A model generated the notes under the pieces. The model was given only the letters and a program-made list of their open reading frames with translations. It searched no databases and was not told the origin of the DNA. Shown here piece after piece: positions 18,373-28,127 of a stretch of DNA of 64,000 nucleotides. Each line of letters begins with the position of its first letter. The first letter of the stretch is position 1. Position numbers and translations under genes: made by a program. The DNA lies in NCBI GenBank assembly GCA_965140405.1, contig OZ223208.1, forward strand, positions 2,604,001 through 2,668,000, given 5' to 3'. The stretch is from G963556115 sp963666605 (GTDB lineage Bacteria; Planctomycetota; SZUA-567).

Positions 18373-18588
18373 TTAACCTCTGTAAGTAATTCTACCCTTG
18401 GTCAAGTCATAAGGAGAGAGTTCAACAGTAACAGTATCTCCAGGTAGAATCTTTATAAAATGCTGACGCATTTTTCCAGAAATATGAGCAAGAACAACGT
18501 GCCCATTCTCAAGTTCAACTCTAAACCTTGCATTTGGCAGTGCTTCTTTTACGACACCGTCAACGGGTATTGATTCTTCTTTAGCCAT
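18373..18588 (-). CDS. infA: Translation initiation factor IF-1
   Basis: 71 aa, full length; OB-fold protein with VEALPNARF-like segment (KEALPNARFRVELENGHVVL) and GDTVTVELSPYDLTKGRI. Binds the 30S A site during initiation. The ATG lies directly after the map stop, with one base between them, suggesting coupling. Confidence 0.98.
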   Translation of the reverse strand: MAKEESIPVDGVVKEALPNARFRVELENGHVVLAHISGKMRQHFIKILPGDTVTVELSPYDLTKGRITYRG

Positions 18589-18589
18589 A

Positions 18590-19375
18590 TTATATCTCGC
18601 TTAAAACAGAACATCCATTTTCAGTTATAGCAACTGAATGCTCCCAGTGTACAGATAGACTTTTGTCTTTTGTCACCACAGTCCAACCATCTTTTTTCAT
18701 CTGAACTTCAGACCGTCCAAGATTAACCATAGGTTCGATTGCAATCACAGTTCCAACAGGCAACTCAATATCAAGTCCAGACAACGTGTTAGACACGTAA
18801 TTTGGAACTTGAGGTGGTTCATGCATATCTCTTCCAATGCCGTGCCCCACAAATTGCTTTACCACACTCATACCTGCAGACTCTACGACATCTTGAATTT
18901 TAGCACATACTTCTCTAAGTATAACTCCAGGTCGAAGCAATGCAATAGCTTCGTCTAAAGATTTTTTACATACATCAGAGCAAGCCCTAGCTTTTTTACT
19001 TACATTACCAACAAAAAAAGTCCTAGTAGCATCACCACAAAAACCATCAATCTTCGTCCCAATGTCAACACTTATAATGTCTCCATCTTCTAAAAATCTT
19101 GTCTTTGAAGGTATGCCATGAACAACCTCTTCATTTATAGATGCACAAATAGAAGCAGGATATGGCTTTACTTTTCTGTTATGGCTAGGGTAACCTAAAA
19201 AAGTTGGTATCGCACCATAACTTCTGATTAACGATTCAACTGCTTCATCAATCTCACCAGTGCTTACACCGACCTCAATCATATCAGCAACCAAGTCATG
19301 TGCCTTAACGACAATATGATTAGCTTTTCTAAGTTTTTCTACCTCTTGAAAATTTTTAAGTATTGGTCTTTCCAT
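18590..19375 (-). CDS. map: Methionine aminopeptidase type I
   Basis: Removes N-terminal Met from nascent proteins. 261 aa. The five metal ligands are visible: two Asp in ISVDIGTKIDGFCGDATRTF, His in GHGIGRDMHEPP, Glu in AIEPMVNLG and Glu in VHWEHSVAITENG. It lies between secY and infA. adk, which usually separates secY and map, is missing here. Confidence 0.97.
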   Translation of the reverse strand: MERPILKNFQEVEKLRKANHIVVKAHDLVADMIEVGVSTGEIDEAVESLIRSYGAIPTFLGYPSHNRKVKPYPASICASINEEVVHGIPSKTRFLEDGDIISVDIGTKIDGFCGDATRTFFVGNVSKKARACSDVCKKSLDEAIALLRPGVILREVCAKIQDVVESAGMSVVKQFVGHGIGRDMHEPPQVPNYVSNTLSGLDIELPVGTVIAIEPMVNLGRSEVQMKKDGWTVVTKDKSLSVHWEHSVAITENGCSVLSEI

Positions 19376-19389
19376 TATTAATAAAGGCG

Positions 19390-20739
19390 CTATCTACGAC
19401 CTCTAACCTTTCCACCACCAACACCAAAACCATCATAATTTCTCATTAGCAAGTAGCTCTCAACTCTCTGAACGACATCAAGAGCAACACCAACGACGAT
19501 CAATAGACCAGTACCACCAAGCATTCCTGCAACTGTATAGTTTACTCCAAGCACATTGCTGACAAATTGAGGAACTACAGCAACAAATGCGAGGAAGACA
19601 CTACCAGCTAGAGCAATTCTAGTCATAATTTTTTCAAGGTGTTCTGCAGTCCTCTTACCAGGTCTAATCCCTGGCATATACATACCACTCTGCTTCAAAT
19701 TATCAGCCATTTCAGTTGGATTGAAAGTAATAGCTGTATAGAAGTAACAGAAGAAGACAATAAGTATAATGTAAAATATAGTATAAAGATAAGCACCAAA
19801 CCCAAAGAATCCTGAAAGATGCCATCCAGTAACTTCATCTACCCAACTACTCACAAACATTGGAACAGACATAATTGCCTGAGCGAAGATAATCGGAATA
19901 ACCCCTGCCTGGCATACACGAAGAGGAAGGAATTGCTTCTGTTGAGCAACCATCTTTCTTCCACGCATAGCCTTTGAAGCTTGAACACTTACTCTTCTAG
20001 TACCAAGTGTTATCATAACAACAGCTAATGTCATAACAATAAACAGCACAAGAATTATTGCAACAGTAAATGGCGTCATACCATCTGTTTGCCCAAAGTT
20101 TGCAAAAATATCTTTTAGCGCTCTTGGCATTCTAGAAATAATACCAGCCATGATAATAAGAGATATACCATTACCAATACCAAATTCATCAATTTGTTCA
20201 CCAAGCCACATTAAAAATACAGTACCAACAGTCAGACTAAGAGTACCATAGAAGTAGAAACTCAAACCTCTAGCGTTCTCAGCAACAAATCCAGCGCCAC
20301 TACTTTCAGAAGCTGCAATCAAAAGACTACAAGCCATAGTAGCTTGAATAATACATAAGAATACAGTCGATACCCTTGTATACTGATTGATCTTCTTTCT
20401 ACCAGCAGCTCCCTCATGAGAGATTCTTGATAGAGCAGGAACAATAGCAACAAGCAACTGAAAAATAATCGAAGCTGTAATGTATGGCATGATACCGAGA
20501 CCGAAGAACGATCCTGAGCTCATTGCACCACCTGACATCATATCAGCCATTGAAAAAATTGTACCAGCAGCTCCGCCACCAGAAGCAATTTCATTCATAT
20601 AATCACTTAGAGCTTTATAATCGATTCCAGGAGTAGGAATGAATTTCCCAAGTCTAAAGACAAGAATTAAAAGAAGCGTTGCGGCTATTTTTCCTCTTAA
20701 TTCTTTAACTCCTAAAACCTTTGATAATGTATCAAACAT
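19390..20739 (-). CDS. secY: Protein translocase subunit SecY
   Basis: 449 aa, about ten membrane helices, central pore of the SecYEG channel. Motifs: LGIMPYITASIIFQLL (TM2 region), GEQIDEFGIGNGISLIIMAGI and the GIRPGKRTAEHLEKIMTRI cytoplasmic loop. Follows rplO by 15 bases in the spc section. Confidence 0.98.
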   Translation of the reverse strand: MFDTLSKVLGVKELRGKIAATLLLILVFRLGKFIPTPGIDYKALSDYMNEIASGGGAAGTIFSMADMMSGGAMSSGSFFGLGIMPYITASIIFQLLVAIVPALSRISHEGAAGRKKINQYTRVSTVFLCIIQATMACSLLIAASESSGAGFVAENARGLSFYFYGTLSLTVGTVFLMWLGEQIDEFGIGNGISLIIMAGIISRMPRALKDIFANFGQTDGMTPFTVAIILVLFIVMTLAVVMITLGTRRVSVQASKAMRGRKMVAQQKQFLPLRVCQAGVIPIIFAQAIMSVPMFVSSWVDEVTGWHLSGFFGFGAYLYTIFYIILIVFFCYFYTAITFNPTEMADNLKQSGMYMPGIRPGKRTAEHLEKIMTRIALAGSVFLAFVAVVPQFVSNVLGVNYTVAGMLGGTGLLIVVGVALDVVQRVESYLLMRNYDGFGVGGGKVRGRR

Positions 20740-20754
20740 TGTAGTCTGCCTTTA

Positions 20755-21228
20755 TTATTCAGAAGCCTCAGTAGTCTCTTTTTTAGCAACAATAGCTTTA
20801 CCACCAGCTTTTTCAATCTTCTCAATAGCAGATTTACTAAACGCATCAGCAGTAACATTCAGAGCTTTGGTAAGTTCACCAGTACCCAAAATTTTAATAA
20901 GACCACTACGGCCTATCTTAACACCAGTAGCTACAATAGCTTCAACTGTAACTTCATCGCCAGCATTGAATTTTTCTTCAAGCCAAGTCAAATTAATCGG
21001 AATGTACTCTGTTCTGAAGTTGGCATTATTAAAGCCACGTTTTGGAAGTCTTTGACGTAAAGGTGTCTGACCACCAATAAATCCTTTTAGACCGCCAGCA
21101 CCAGAGCGTGAGTAATAACCTTTATGACCTCTGCCGGCTGTTTTACCATTACCACTTGCGGCACCTCTACCAACACGGTTAGCACGCTTATGAGCTTTCA
21201 CTCTATTATTAACATCTGTAATGTTCAT
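20755..21228 (-). CDS. rplO: Large ribosomal subunit protein uL15
   Basis: 157 aa; KRANRVGRGAASGNGKTAGR and GRGHKGYYSRSGAG are diagnostic of uL15. Follows rpsE by 28 bases: the rpmD (uL30) gene found here in many bacteria is absent. Confidence 0.97.
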   Translation of the reverse strand: MNITDVNNRVKAHKRANRVGRGAASGNGKTAGRGHKGYYSRSGAGGLKGFIGGQTPLRQRLPKRGFNNANFRTEYIPINLTWLEEKFNAGDEVTVEAIVATGVKIGRSGLIKILGTGELTKALNVTADAFSKSAIEKIEKAGGKAIVAKKETTEASE

Positions 21229-21256
21229 TGGTATAAATCCTTAATTCGTATATAGC

Positions 21257-21889
21257 TTATAGCTCAACGCCACGTAAACCCTGCACAATATCCTTACTTC
21301 TCAAGCTCATAAGACCGTTCATGGTAGCTTTTACAATGTTTCTAGTATTGTTATTACCAACACTCTTTGTAAGAACGTTCTTAAGACCAGCAGCTTCAAG
21401 GATTGCCTTTACAGCAGCACCAGCGATAACACCAGTACCAGGTCTAGCCGGAACAAGAATAACTCTAGAAGCACCAAAACGACCAACGATCTGATGCGGA
21501 ATAGTATCGCCTTCAGTAATTGTGAAAGTTTTTACATCTGTATGAGCAGACTTGATAGCTTTTTGAATAGCACCAGGAACTTCTTTCGCCTTAGCATAAC
21601 CGATACCGACTTTACCTTTACCGTTACCTACAGTAACCAATGCGCCGAAGCTCAAACGTCTACCACCTTTAACAGTAGCAGAACAACGGTAAATATCAAT
21701 AAGAGTCTCAGAAAATTCCTTTACAGGTTTTTCATCTCTATCTCTTTTTTTCCTCTTATCCCTACCCTGTCTAGAGCGGTCTCTTTTTTGTGCTGGCTTT
21801 GGAGCAGCCTTAACTTCTTCAGTAACTACCTCAACAGCTTTTTCCTCTGGAGCGTTTTCTTGAACGCCATCAACTTCATTTTCTGCCAC
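21257..21889 (-). CDS. rpsE: Small ribosomal subunit protein uS5
   Basis: 210 aa. Core motifs GGRRLSFGALVTVGNGKGKVG and ARPGTGVIAGAAV are clear. The first ~60 residues are an unusual charged extension, acidic then Lys/Arg-rich (RDRSRQGRDKRKKRDRDEK), making it ~45 aa longer than typical uS5. Functions in decoding accuracy. Confidence 0.97.
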   Translation of the reverse strand: MAENEVDGVQENAPEEKAVEVVTEEVKAAPKPAQKRDRSRQGRDKRKKRDRDEKPVKEFSETLIDIYRCSATVKGGRRLSFGALVTVGNGKGKVGIGYAKAKEVPGAIQKAIKSAHTDVKTFTITEGDTIPHQIVGRFGASRVILVPARPGTGVIAGAAVKAILEAAGLKNVLTKSVGNNNTRNIVKATMNGLMSLRSKDIVQGLRGVEL

Positions 21890-21966
21890 AGTTTACTCCT
21901 AAATTTTAAACTACTATAGACTGGTACTCAAAGCACATCAACTATAGAAAAATGCATATTGTGGAA

Positions 21967-22326
21967 TTAGAATACTAATCCACCCTCGCGTGCTGCATCA
22001 GCTAAAGCTTTTACACGACCATGGTACTGTCTTCCACCACGGTCAAAAACCACTGTAGTGATCTTCATTTCAGCTGCTAGCTTGGCGATTGTTTCACCAA
22101 TAGCTGTAGCAGCAGCTATATTACCACCGTATTCATTGAATGACTTGCAAGCAGTTGTAGCAGTAGCTACAGTCTTACCTACACTATCATCAATAATCTG
22201 AGCAGAAATATTTTTTAAAGATCTTTTAACCAAGAGTCTTGGTCTTTCAGCAGTTCCAATAACCTTACTACGTAGTCTATTATGACGACGTCTTAGATCT
22301 TTTTTCTTTTTCTTACAAATATCCAT
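21967..22326 (-). CDS. rplR: Large ribosomal subunit protein uL18
   Basis: 119 aa; RRHNRLRSKVIGTAERPRL and VFDRGGRQYHGRVKALADAA. Binds 5S rRNA. Between rplF and rpsE as in the standard spc order. Confidence 0.97.
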   Translation of the reverse strand: MDICKKKKKDLRRRHNRLRSKVIGTAERPRLLVKRSLKNISAQIIDDSVGKTVATATTACKSFNEYGGNIAAATAIGETIAKLAAEMKITTVVFDRGGRQYHGRVKALADAAREGGLVF

Positions 22327-22381
22327 TACTCTAAATTCTCCGATAAAGGCTTTTAATTACAAACTAAGGATAACATAATTA

Positions 22382-22939
22382 CTATGCAGAACCGAAACTC
22401 TTACCTTCAAGCCTACGAGGAGTTTCATCAGCGTAGCGAATACCCTTGCCTTGATATAGGTTAGGCGGTCTAACTCGTCTAACACGAGCAGCAATCTCCA
22501 TAACCTTTTGTTTATCACAACCTTTAACGTTGAAATCCATGTATTCGCGGCTAGTACCCTTTGGAATTTCGAATTCAACACCTTCAGGTGCTTCAACATT
22601 TACAGGATGACAATATCCAGCACTGATAATAAGTGTCTTACCTTGCAGCTCAACACGATACCCAGTACCAACAATTCTCAACCCTTTTACATATCCTTGA
22701 GTAACACCGATAACCATATTATTAATTAGTGAACGGTACAACCCATGTAAACTTTTACCATGCTTGCTATTGTCAGTAGGAGCGACGATGATTTTATCAT
22801 CTTCAACCTTGATACTGATCTGGGGAACAAGCTTTTGTTTTACTTCCCCTATAGGACCCTTTACAGACACTTCTTCAGCATTAACGTTTACAGTAACACC
22901 AGAAGGAATGTCAACAGGTATCTTGCCAATACGTGACAT
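22382..22939 (-). CDS. rplF: Large ribosomal subunit protein uL6
   Basis: 185 aa; MSRIGKIPVDIPSGV start and RVRRVRPPNLYQGKGIRYAD end. Standard length; sarcin-ricin loop region of the 50S subunit. Confidence 0.98.
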   Translation of the reverse strand: MSRIGKIPVDIPSGVTVNVNAEEVSVKGPIGEVKQKLVPQISIKVEDDKIIVAPTDNSKHGKSLHGLYRSLINNMVIGVTQGYVKGLRIVGTGYRVELQGKTLIISAGYCHPVNVEAPEGVEFEIPKGTSREYMDFNVKGCDKQKVMEIAARVRRVRPPNLYQGKGIRYADETPRRLEGKSFGSA

Positions 22940-22980
22940 GTCAATTTCCTGTTAAAAATTACGAAAAATACAAACTCATA

Positions 22981-23379
22981 CTAATATATAGTACACAGCA
23001 CTTCACCACCGACATTCTGAGCACGGCATTCTCTATCAGAGAGTACACCTTTATTTGTGCTTACGACTGCGATGCCTAATCCATTTAATACTTGAGGTAT
23101 ATCAGTAACCTGTCTATACTTCCTACAACCAGGTTTAGAATATCTCTCTATCTTCTGAATGACGAACTCACCTTCAGGTCCATATTTAAGATCAATACGG
23201 ATTTTGTTCTGAATAGGTTGTTCAACTATTTCAAAATCTTTAATAAATCCTTCTCTTTTCAAAACTTCAGCAATGCTGAGCTTTACTTTAGAAGAAGGCA
23301 TAAACACCTCTGCCTTGCGGCAAGATAAGGCGTTGCGAATACGTGTCAACATATCGGCTATCGGATCTGTCATACTCAT
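22981..23379 (-). CDS. rpsH: Small ribosomal subunit protein uS8
   Basis: 132 aa; DPIADMLTRIRNA start and VVSTNKGVLSDRECRAQNVGGEVLCTIY end. In E. coli uS8 represses the spc operon; whether that holds here is unknown. Confidence 0.98.
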   Translation of the reverse strand: MSMTDPIADMLTRIRNALSCRKAEVFMPSSKVKLSIAEVLKREGFIKDFEIVEQPIQNKIRIDLKYGPEGEFVIQKIERYSKPGCRKYRQVTDIPQVLNGLGIAVVSTNKGVLSDRECRAQNVGGEVLCTIY

Positions 23380-23396
23380 TTTCTTTATCCTATCCT

Positions 23397-23582
23397 TTAC
23401 CAGCTTGATTTCTTCATGCCAGGAATTTCACCACGGTTGGCTAAAGTCCTGAGACAGATACGGCAAATCTTAAATTTACGATAAACAGCTTTTGGCCTCC
23501 CACACAACTCACAACGAGTATATCCTCTTGTTGAGAATTTTGGAGGTCTCTTACACTTTACTTTGAGGGCTGTCCTGGCCAC
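23397..23582 (-). CDS. rpsN: Small ribosomal subunit protein uS14, zinc type
   Basis: 61 aa short form with zinc ligands C24, C27, C40 and C43 (CELCGRPKAVYRKFKICRIC). The upstream rplE stop is 24 bases away. Short Zn-type uS14 is the Gram-positive/thermophile-style variant, also found in many other phyla. Confidence 0.97.
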   Translation of the reverse strand: MARTALKVKCKRPPKFSTRGYTRCELCGRPKAVYRKFKICRICLRTLANRGEIPGMKKSSW

Positions 23583-23606
23583 GGTCTACTCCTTTTTATT
23601 TTTTAC

Positions 23607-24155
23607 CTAATTCTTATCGGCAAATGGAACACCAAGAAGCTTCAAAAAAGTACGGCTCATCTCAGGCCCAGTACTATTTTTGATAACGAAAGTAACATCC
23701 ATACCGAAGTTATAATCGGCATTATCGGCATTAATTTCAGGGAAGATGCTGACCTCTTCTATGCCAAGAGAATAATTACCTTGTTTATCAAATGAAGTAG
23801 CTTTAACGCCATTAAAGTCTCTAATTCGAGGAATAGCAACATTTAACAATCTATCTAAGAAGCTATACATTTTTTGTTGACGTAGGGTAACTCTACACCC
23901 AATTCTATTGCCTTCACGTAACTTAAAGTTACTTACAGCAATTCTTGCTAAACAAATTGCTGGTTGTTGTCCGGCAATAGTAGCCATATCTTTACGAGCT
24001 GCGTCTATCATTTTTGAATCTTCGATAGCACGGCCAACACCCATATTGAGGCATACTTTTTCAATCTTAGGCACAGAATTAATATTCTTAATGCCAAATT
24101 CTTTCATAATTGCTGGAACAACTTCTTTTTGATATTTTTCGCGTGTTAGTGACAT
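23607..24155 (-). CDS. rplE: Large ribosomal subunit protein uL5
   Basis: 182 aa; VCLNMGVGRAIEDSKM, RVTLRQQKMYSFLDRLLNVA and RIRDFNGVKATSFD motifs. Binds 5S rRNA and contacts uS13. Confidence 0.98.
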   Translation of the reverse strand: MSLTREKYQKEVVPAIMKEFGIKNINSVPKIEKVCLNMGVGRAIEDSKMIDAARKDMATIAGQQPAICLARIAVSNFKLREGNRIGCRVTLRQQKMYSFLDRLLNVAIPRIRDFNGVKATSFDKQGNYSLGIEEVSIFPEINADNADYNFGMDVTFVIKNSTGPEMSRTFLKLLGVPFADKN

Positions 24156-24160
24156 TTCAG

Positions 24161-24583
24161 TTATTTCCCTCCAACGACTTCATTACCAGTAGCTTTGGCA
24201 ATGCGTACACGACGGATCTTCTTCTTGCCATCAACTTCGCCTTCAACAACCATCTTACCAACACGTGTAATGCTATCACTAGCACCGTCTACAAGCATTA
24301 GATTTGAGAGGTGAATAGGAGCTTCTTGCTCAATTCTACCACCACTCTGAGGATTATTAGGATCAGTAGGTTTTTTATGCTTGAAGACCATATTAAGTCC
24401 TTGCACAATAGCTCTACCCTTTACAAGATCAAGACTAATGATCTTACCACGTGGTTGGCGATCTCTTGGGTTCTCACCCTCAGCAAGTTTGCGCTTTAGA
24501 CCAGCAGCATTCTTACCAGAAATGACTTGAACCATGTCGCCCACACGTAGTTTGGTTTTATACTGCATTTTTTTCTGTACCAT
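24161..24583 (-). CDS. rplX: Large ribosomal subunit protein uL24
   Basis: 140 aa, longer than the usual ~105. KLRVGDMVQVISGKNAAG is the KOW motif; GRIEQEAPIHLSNLMLVD follows. An internal segment (KLAEGENPRDRQPRGKI) and the C-terminal tail account for the extra length. Confidence 0.96.
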   Translation of the reverse strand: MVQKKMQYKTKLRVGDMVQVISGKNAAGLKRKLAEGENPRDRQPRGKIISLDLVKGRAIVQGLNMVFKHKKPTDPNNPQSGGRIEQEAPIHLSNLMLVDGASDSITRVGKMVVEGEVDGKKKIRRVRIAKATGNEVVGGK

Positions 24584-24601
24584 TTTTCAAACTCCGAGTG
24601 C

Positions 24602-24970
24602 CTATATAACTTCAGGCGCAAGAGAAACAATTTTCATAAAATTCTTTTGTCTTAGTTCACGCGCGACAGCACCAAAAATACGTGTGCCACGAGGGTTACC
24701 TTCACCGTCAACAATAACAACTGCGTTTGAGTCAAAACGTATTGAAGAACCATCTTCACGCTTAACTCTCTTCTTGGTGCGTACTACAACACCTTTACAG
24801 ACAGTACCGGCTTTTAAGTTCGAGCCAGGCATTGCTTTTTTTATTGTAAGAACAATGATATCACCGATACTTGCATAGCGACGTCTTGAGCTACCTAGAA
24901 CTTTGATACACATCGCTCTTTTTGCTCCAGTGTTGTCTGCTACATCAAGTATTGTCTGCTGCTGAATCAC
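24602..24970 (-). CDS. rplN: Large ribosomal subunit protein uL14
   Basis: 122 aa; MIQQQTILDVADNTGAK start, GSSRRRYASIGDIIVLTIK and RGTRIFGAVARELRQKNFMK. Full-length. Confidence 0.98.
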   Translation of the reverse strand: MIQQQTILDVADNTGAKRAMCIKVLGSSRRRYASIGDIIVLTIKKAMPGSNLKAGTVCKGVVVRTKKRVKREDGSSIRFDSNAVVIVDGEGNPRGTRIFGAVARELRQKNFMKIVSLAPEVI

Positions 24971-25040
24971 GATATCTCTCCGATTAATAAATAAATACTT
25001 TACAAATCATACAAATCGATACAATAGATATGGAGATCGA

Positions 25041-25307
25041 TTATACTTTACGTTTAAGAATGTTGACTAATCTATAACACTTGTTCTTTGAAATCTTTCT
25101 TGTTTCCATAATTTCAACAGTGTCACCTATTCTAGCTTCATTCTTTTCATCATGGACCTTATATGTAGATCTTCTTCTTACACCTTTTTCGTATATTGGG
25201 TGCTTTACCTGTGTATTAACTTCCACAGAGATCGTCTTATCCATTTTATCGCTATAGACTGTACCTATAACAACTTTTCTAGTATTACGGGAAGCGATTT
25301 CACTCAT
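25041..25307 (-). CDS. rpsQ: Small ribosomal subunit protein uS17
   Basis: 88 aa; GTVYSDKMDKTISVEV and KVHDEKNEARIGDTVEIMET. Its start overlaps the rpmC stop by one base (TAATG), indicating translational coupling. Confidence 0.97.
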   Translation of the reverse strand: MSEIASRNTRKVVIGTVYSDKMDKTISVEVNTQVKHPIYEKGVRRRSTYKVHDEKNEARIGDTVEIMETRKISKNKCYRLVNILKRKV

Positions 25308-25516
25308 TATTCACCACCTTCCTGAGCTGTCTTTGTATTTTCTACCAAAACAGTCTTCATCCTTGCAATATCTTTTCTTAACTGCTTAAGTTGCATAGGG
25401 TTAACTTCATCTCCAAGAGCAACCTTACAACGCGTTTCAAGTTGTTCTCTCTTCTTTTCATCGATGCTAGCAAGTATCGCAGCTTCTTCCATACTTCTAA
25501 TTTCACTTATCTTCAT
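25307..25516 (-). CDS. rpmC: Large ribosomal subunit protein uL29
   Basis: 69 aa; MKISEIRSMEEAA start and NPMQLKQLRKDIARMKTVL. Overlaps rplP by four bases (ATGA) and rpsQ by one, so the three genes are coupled. Confidence 0.95.
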   Translation of the reverse strand: MKISEIRSMEEAAILASIDEKKREQLETRCKVALGDEVNPMQLKQLRKDIARMKTVLVENTKTAQEGGE

Positions 25517-25938
25517 ACTGAATGTCTCCTCTTAACCATACATGTCTTTACAGGGAGTTTATAAGCTTGAAGACGGAAAGCCTGCTTAGCTAGTGTCTCA
25601 GTAACGCCGGCGATTTCATAAAGAATAGTACCAGCTTTAACTTCTGCGAACCAATAATCTACATCACCTTTACCCTTACCCATACGAGTTTCTGCAGGCT
25701 GCTTTGTTGCAGATTTGTGAGGGAAGATACGAATATGGATCTTACCAGTTCTACCCAACATTCTGTTCGCAGCAACACGAGCAGCTTCGATTTGAGCAGA
25801 GGTTATACGACCAGCTTCTAATGCTTGAATACCGAATTCACCAAATTCAACGGTATTACCAACTGTAGCCTGTCCTCTGATTCTACGTTTGTGCATCTTA
25901 CGATACTTAACGCGTTTTGGTAATTTTACTGGAGGCAT
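25513..25938 (-). CDS. rplP: Large ribosomal subunit protein uL16
   Basis: 141 aa; PKRVKYRKMHKRRIRG start and GKGKGDVDYWFAEVKAG. Starts in a TAATG overlap with the rpsC stop. Confidence 0.98.
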   Translation of the reverse strand: MPPVKLPKRVKYRKMHKRRIRGQATVGNTVEFGEFGIQALEAGRITSAQIEAARVAANRMLGRTGKIHIRIFPHKSATKQPAETRMGKGKGDVDYWFAEVKAGTILYEIAGVTETLAKQAFRLQAYKLPVKTCMVKRRHSV

Positions 25939-26591
25939 TATTTCATCTCCTGTTCTTGATTGTCCTCGACATCGCCCTTATATAGCCAGACTTTGATGCC
26001 GATAATTCCCATTGTAGTACGTGCTTCAGCAAAACCATAGTCTATGTTTGCACGTAATTTTTGTAATGGAAGGTTTCCTACAGCATATCCATCAGCACGA
26101 GCAATTTCAGCACCGCCCAAGCGACCAGATACTCTGATTTTAATTCCATAAACACCAGCGTTCACACAAGTCTCTACTGCCTTCTTCATAGCACGTCTAT
26201 AATTTACGCGCTTAAGAATTTGCTCACCAATACCTTCGGCAACAAGTTGACCATTAAGCTCAGGCTGACTTACTTCGCGAATCTTGATCTGAACTGTCTT
26301 ATCATCTACAATACTTTGTAGATCAGAACGTAGCTTATCAACTTCAGAACCACGTCTACCGATAACAATACCCGGTCTAGCAGCATGAATGATAACCTCT
26401 ACATCATTCTCAGTTCGTTCGATCTCAGTTTTTGCAACACCAGCGAATGCTAGATTCTTTTTAATATAATTACGAATCTTGACATCTTCAACTAGGAAAT
26501 CACCATAGGTCTGCTTATCAGCATACCACCTTGAGTCCCAGTCTCTTGTAACGCCGGTTCTAAATCCTATCGGATGTACTTTTTGTCCCAC
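25938..26591 (-). CDS. rpsC: Small ribosomal subunit protein uS3
   Basis: 217 aa; MGQKVHPIGFRTGVTRDWDS start, KH domain (AARPGIVIGRRGSEVDKLR) and GRLGGAEIARADGY. mRNA entry site protein. One-base overlap with rplP. Confidence 0.98.
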   Translation of the reverse strand: MGQKVHPIGFRTGVTRDWDSRWYADKQTYGDFLVEDVKIRNYIKKNLAFAGVAKTEIERTENDVEVIIHAARPGIVIGRRGSEVDKLRSDLQSIVDDKTVQIKIREVSQPELNGQLVAEGIGEQILKRVNYRRAMKKAVETCVNAGVYGIKIRVSGRLGGAEIARADGYAVGNLPLQKLRANIDYGFAEARTTMGIIGIKVWLYKGDVEDNQEQEMK

Positions 26592-26610
26592 AACTTACTC
26601 CTTCGGTCAT

Positions 26611-26946
26611 TTATTGACGAACATCAACCTCAACACATAGGTGACTACGACGACGTTTATATGGATGAGCCATACCCCTAGAGCGTGGGCGCCAGCGTTT
26701 AATACGCATGCCTTCATCTACCCATGCTTTTGAGACGTACAGAGCATCAACATCATCAACTCCACCATTCTCAGCATTAGCTTGTGCGCTACGAACAACA
26801 TCATACAATAATTTAGCAGAGCGCTGTGGTGCAAATTTTAAAATCGTTAGCGCTTCACTAACTTCTTTCCCTCTAATCATGTCGATGACAAGGCGAGCCT
26901 TGCGAGGACTGACTGGAGAAAATTTGTGCTTGGCGATATGAGCCAT
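26611..26946 (-). CDS. rplV: Large ribosomal subunit protein uL22
   Basis: 111 aa; FSPVSPRKARLVIDMIRGK start and RWRPRSRGMAHPYKRRRSH exit-tunnel hairpin end. Standard length. Confidence 0.98.
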   Translation of the reverse strand: MAHIAKHKFSPVSPRKARLVIDMIRGKEVSEALTILKFAPQRSAKLLYDVVRSAQANAENGGVDDVDALYVSKAWVDEGMRIKRWRPRSRGMAHPYKRRRSHLCVEVDVRQ

Positions 26947-26975
26947 GTTAACTTCCTTTTAAAATATTTTACCTA

Positions 26976-27233
26976 TTATTTATCATGACCGTGATAGTTA
27001 CGGGTCAATGCGAATTCACCCAATTTATGACCTACCATTGATTCCGTTACTAGTAGACTCACAAATTTACGACCATCATGAATGTCAAACTTATGACCAA
27101 CAAACTCAGGAACTATTGTACAAGCTCTAGCCCATGTTTTAATTGGTTCAATCCTACCGGCTTCCTTTTGCTTCATGACCTTAATATATACTTTGTCATC
27201 AACATAAGGACCTTTTTTAGTGGAACGACCCAT
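26976..27233 (-). CDS. rpsS: Small ribosomal subunit protein uS19
   Basis: 85 aa; MGRSTKKGPYVDDKVYIKV start and VGHKLGEFALTRNYHGHDK end. Standard S10-operon position between rplB and rplV. Confidence 0.98.
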   Translation of the reverse strand: MGRSTKKGPYVDDKVYIKVMKQKEAGRIEPIKTWARACTIVPEFVGHKFDIHDGRKFVSLLVTESMVGHKLGEFALTRNYHGHDK

Positions 27234-27263
27234 GTTTCAATCTCCGTTAATTCAGAAAATATA

Positions 27264-28094
27264 CTACTTTTTCTTACGTTTAGTAATAATCATATTGTCG
27301 GTGCGGTGATTCTTTTTACGAGTATTTCCACCACGAGCATAAACACCAGTTGGACTACAGAAGTGTTTACCACCAGCACGTCTCTTTTCACCACCACCTA
27401 GTGGGTGGTCAATTGGGTTCATACAACTACCACGAACAGTAGGTCTCCAACCCATATGACGCTTCCTACCGGCTTTACCAATCTTAACCATACCATGGTC
27501 TTTATTACCAACAGTACCAATAGTTGCGCGGCATCTAATATCAACTCTTCTCATTTCACTAGAAGGCATAAGCAATATAGCGTGCTTTCCTTCTTTAGCC
27601 ATGAGCGTGATATTCATACCAGCAGAACGACCAAGCTTACCACCTTGACCAGGATTAAGCTCAACATTGTGAATCTGCATACCTAGTGGGATATTTGCTA
27701 ACTCAGTACAGTTACCAACCTCTGGGTCAACCTTACCATTTTCAACGTGCATACCTACCTCCAAACCTTCTGGGGCAAGAATATAACGCTTAATACCATC
27801 TGCGTAATGTAGTAGTGCTATATTAGCAGAACGGTTTGGATCATACTCAATAGTAGCAACTTTTGCAGTGATACCGTCACGATCATTTCTTTTAAAGTCG
27901 ATCACACGATATCTTTTTGTCGCACCACCACCACGGTGACGCACAGTGATAACACCTCTATTATTTCGCCCGCTATGCTTAACCAAGGTCTTAACGAGGG
28001 TCTTCTCTGGTTTATTTGTTGTAATTTCAGCATAGTCCAACTGCGTCATATTACGAAGAGAAGGAGTTATCGGCCTAAATCTTTTAATACCCAT
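27264..28094 (-). CDS. rplB: Large ribosomal subunit protein uL2
   Basis: 276 aa; IEYDPNRSANIALLHYADG and the catalytic-centre loop NPIDHPLGGGEKRRAGGKH are present. Core 50S protein near the peptidyl-transferase centre. Confidence 0.98.
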   Translation of the reverse strand: MGIKRFRPITPSLRNMTQLDYAEITTNKPEKTLVKTLVKHSGRNNRGVITVRHRGGGATKRYRVIDFKRNDRDGITAKVATIEYDPNRSANIALLHYADGIKRYILAPEGLEVGMHVENGKVDPEVGNCTELANIPLGMQIHNVELNPGQGGKLGRSAGMNITLMAKEGKHAILLMPSSEMRRVDIRCRATIGTVGNKDHGMVKIGKAGRKRHMGWRPTVRGSCMNPIDHPLGGGEKRRAGGKHFCSPTGVYARGGNTRKKNHRTDNMIITKRKKK

Positions 28095-28127
28095 TATATC
28101 ACTCCAATATATATATCTCTTTAGTTA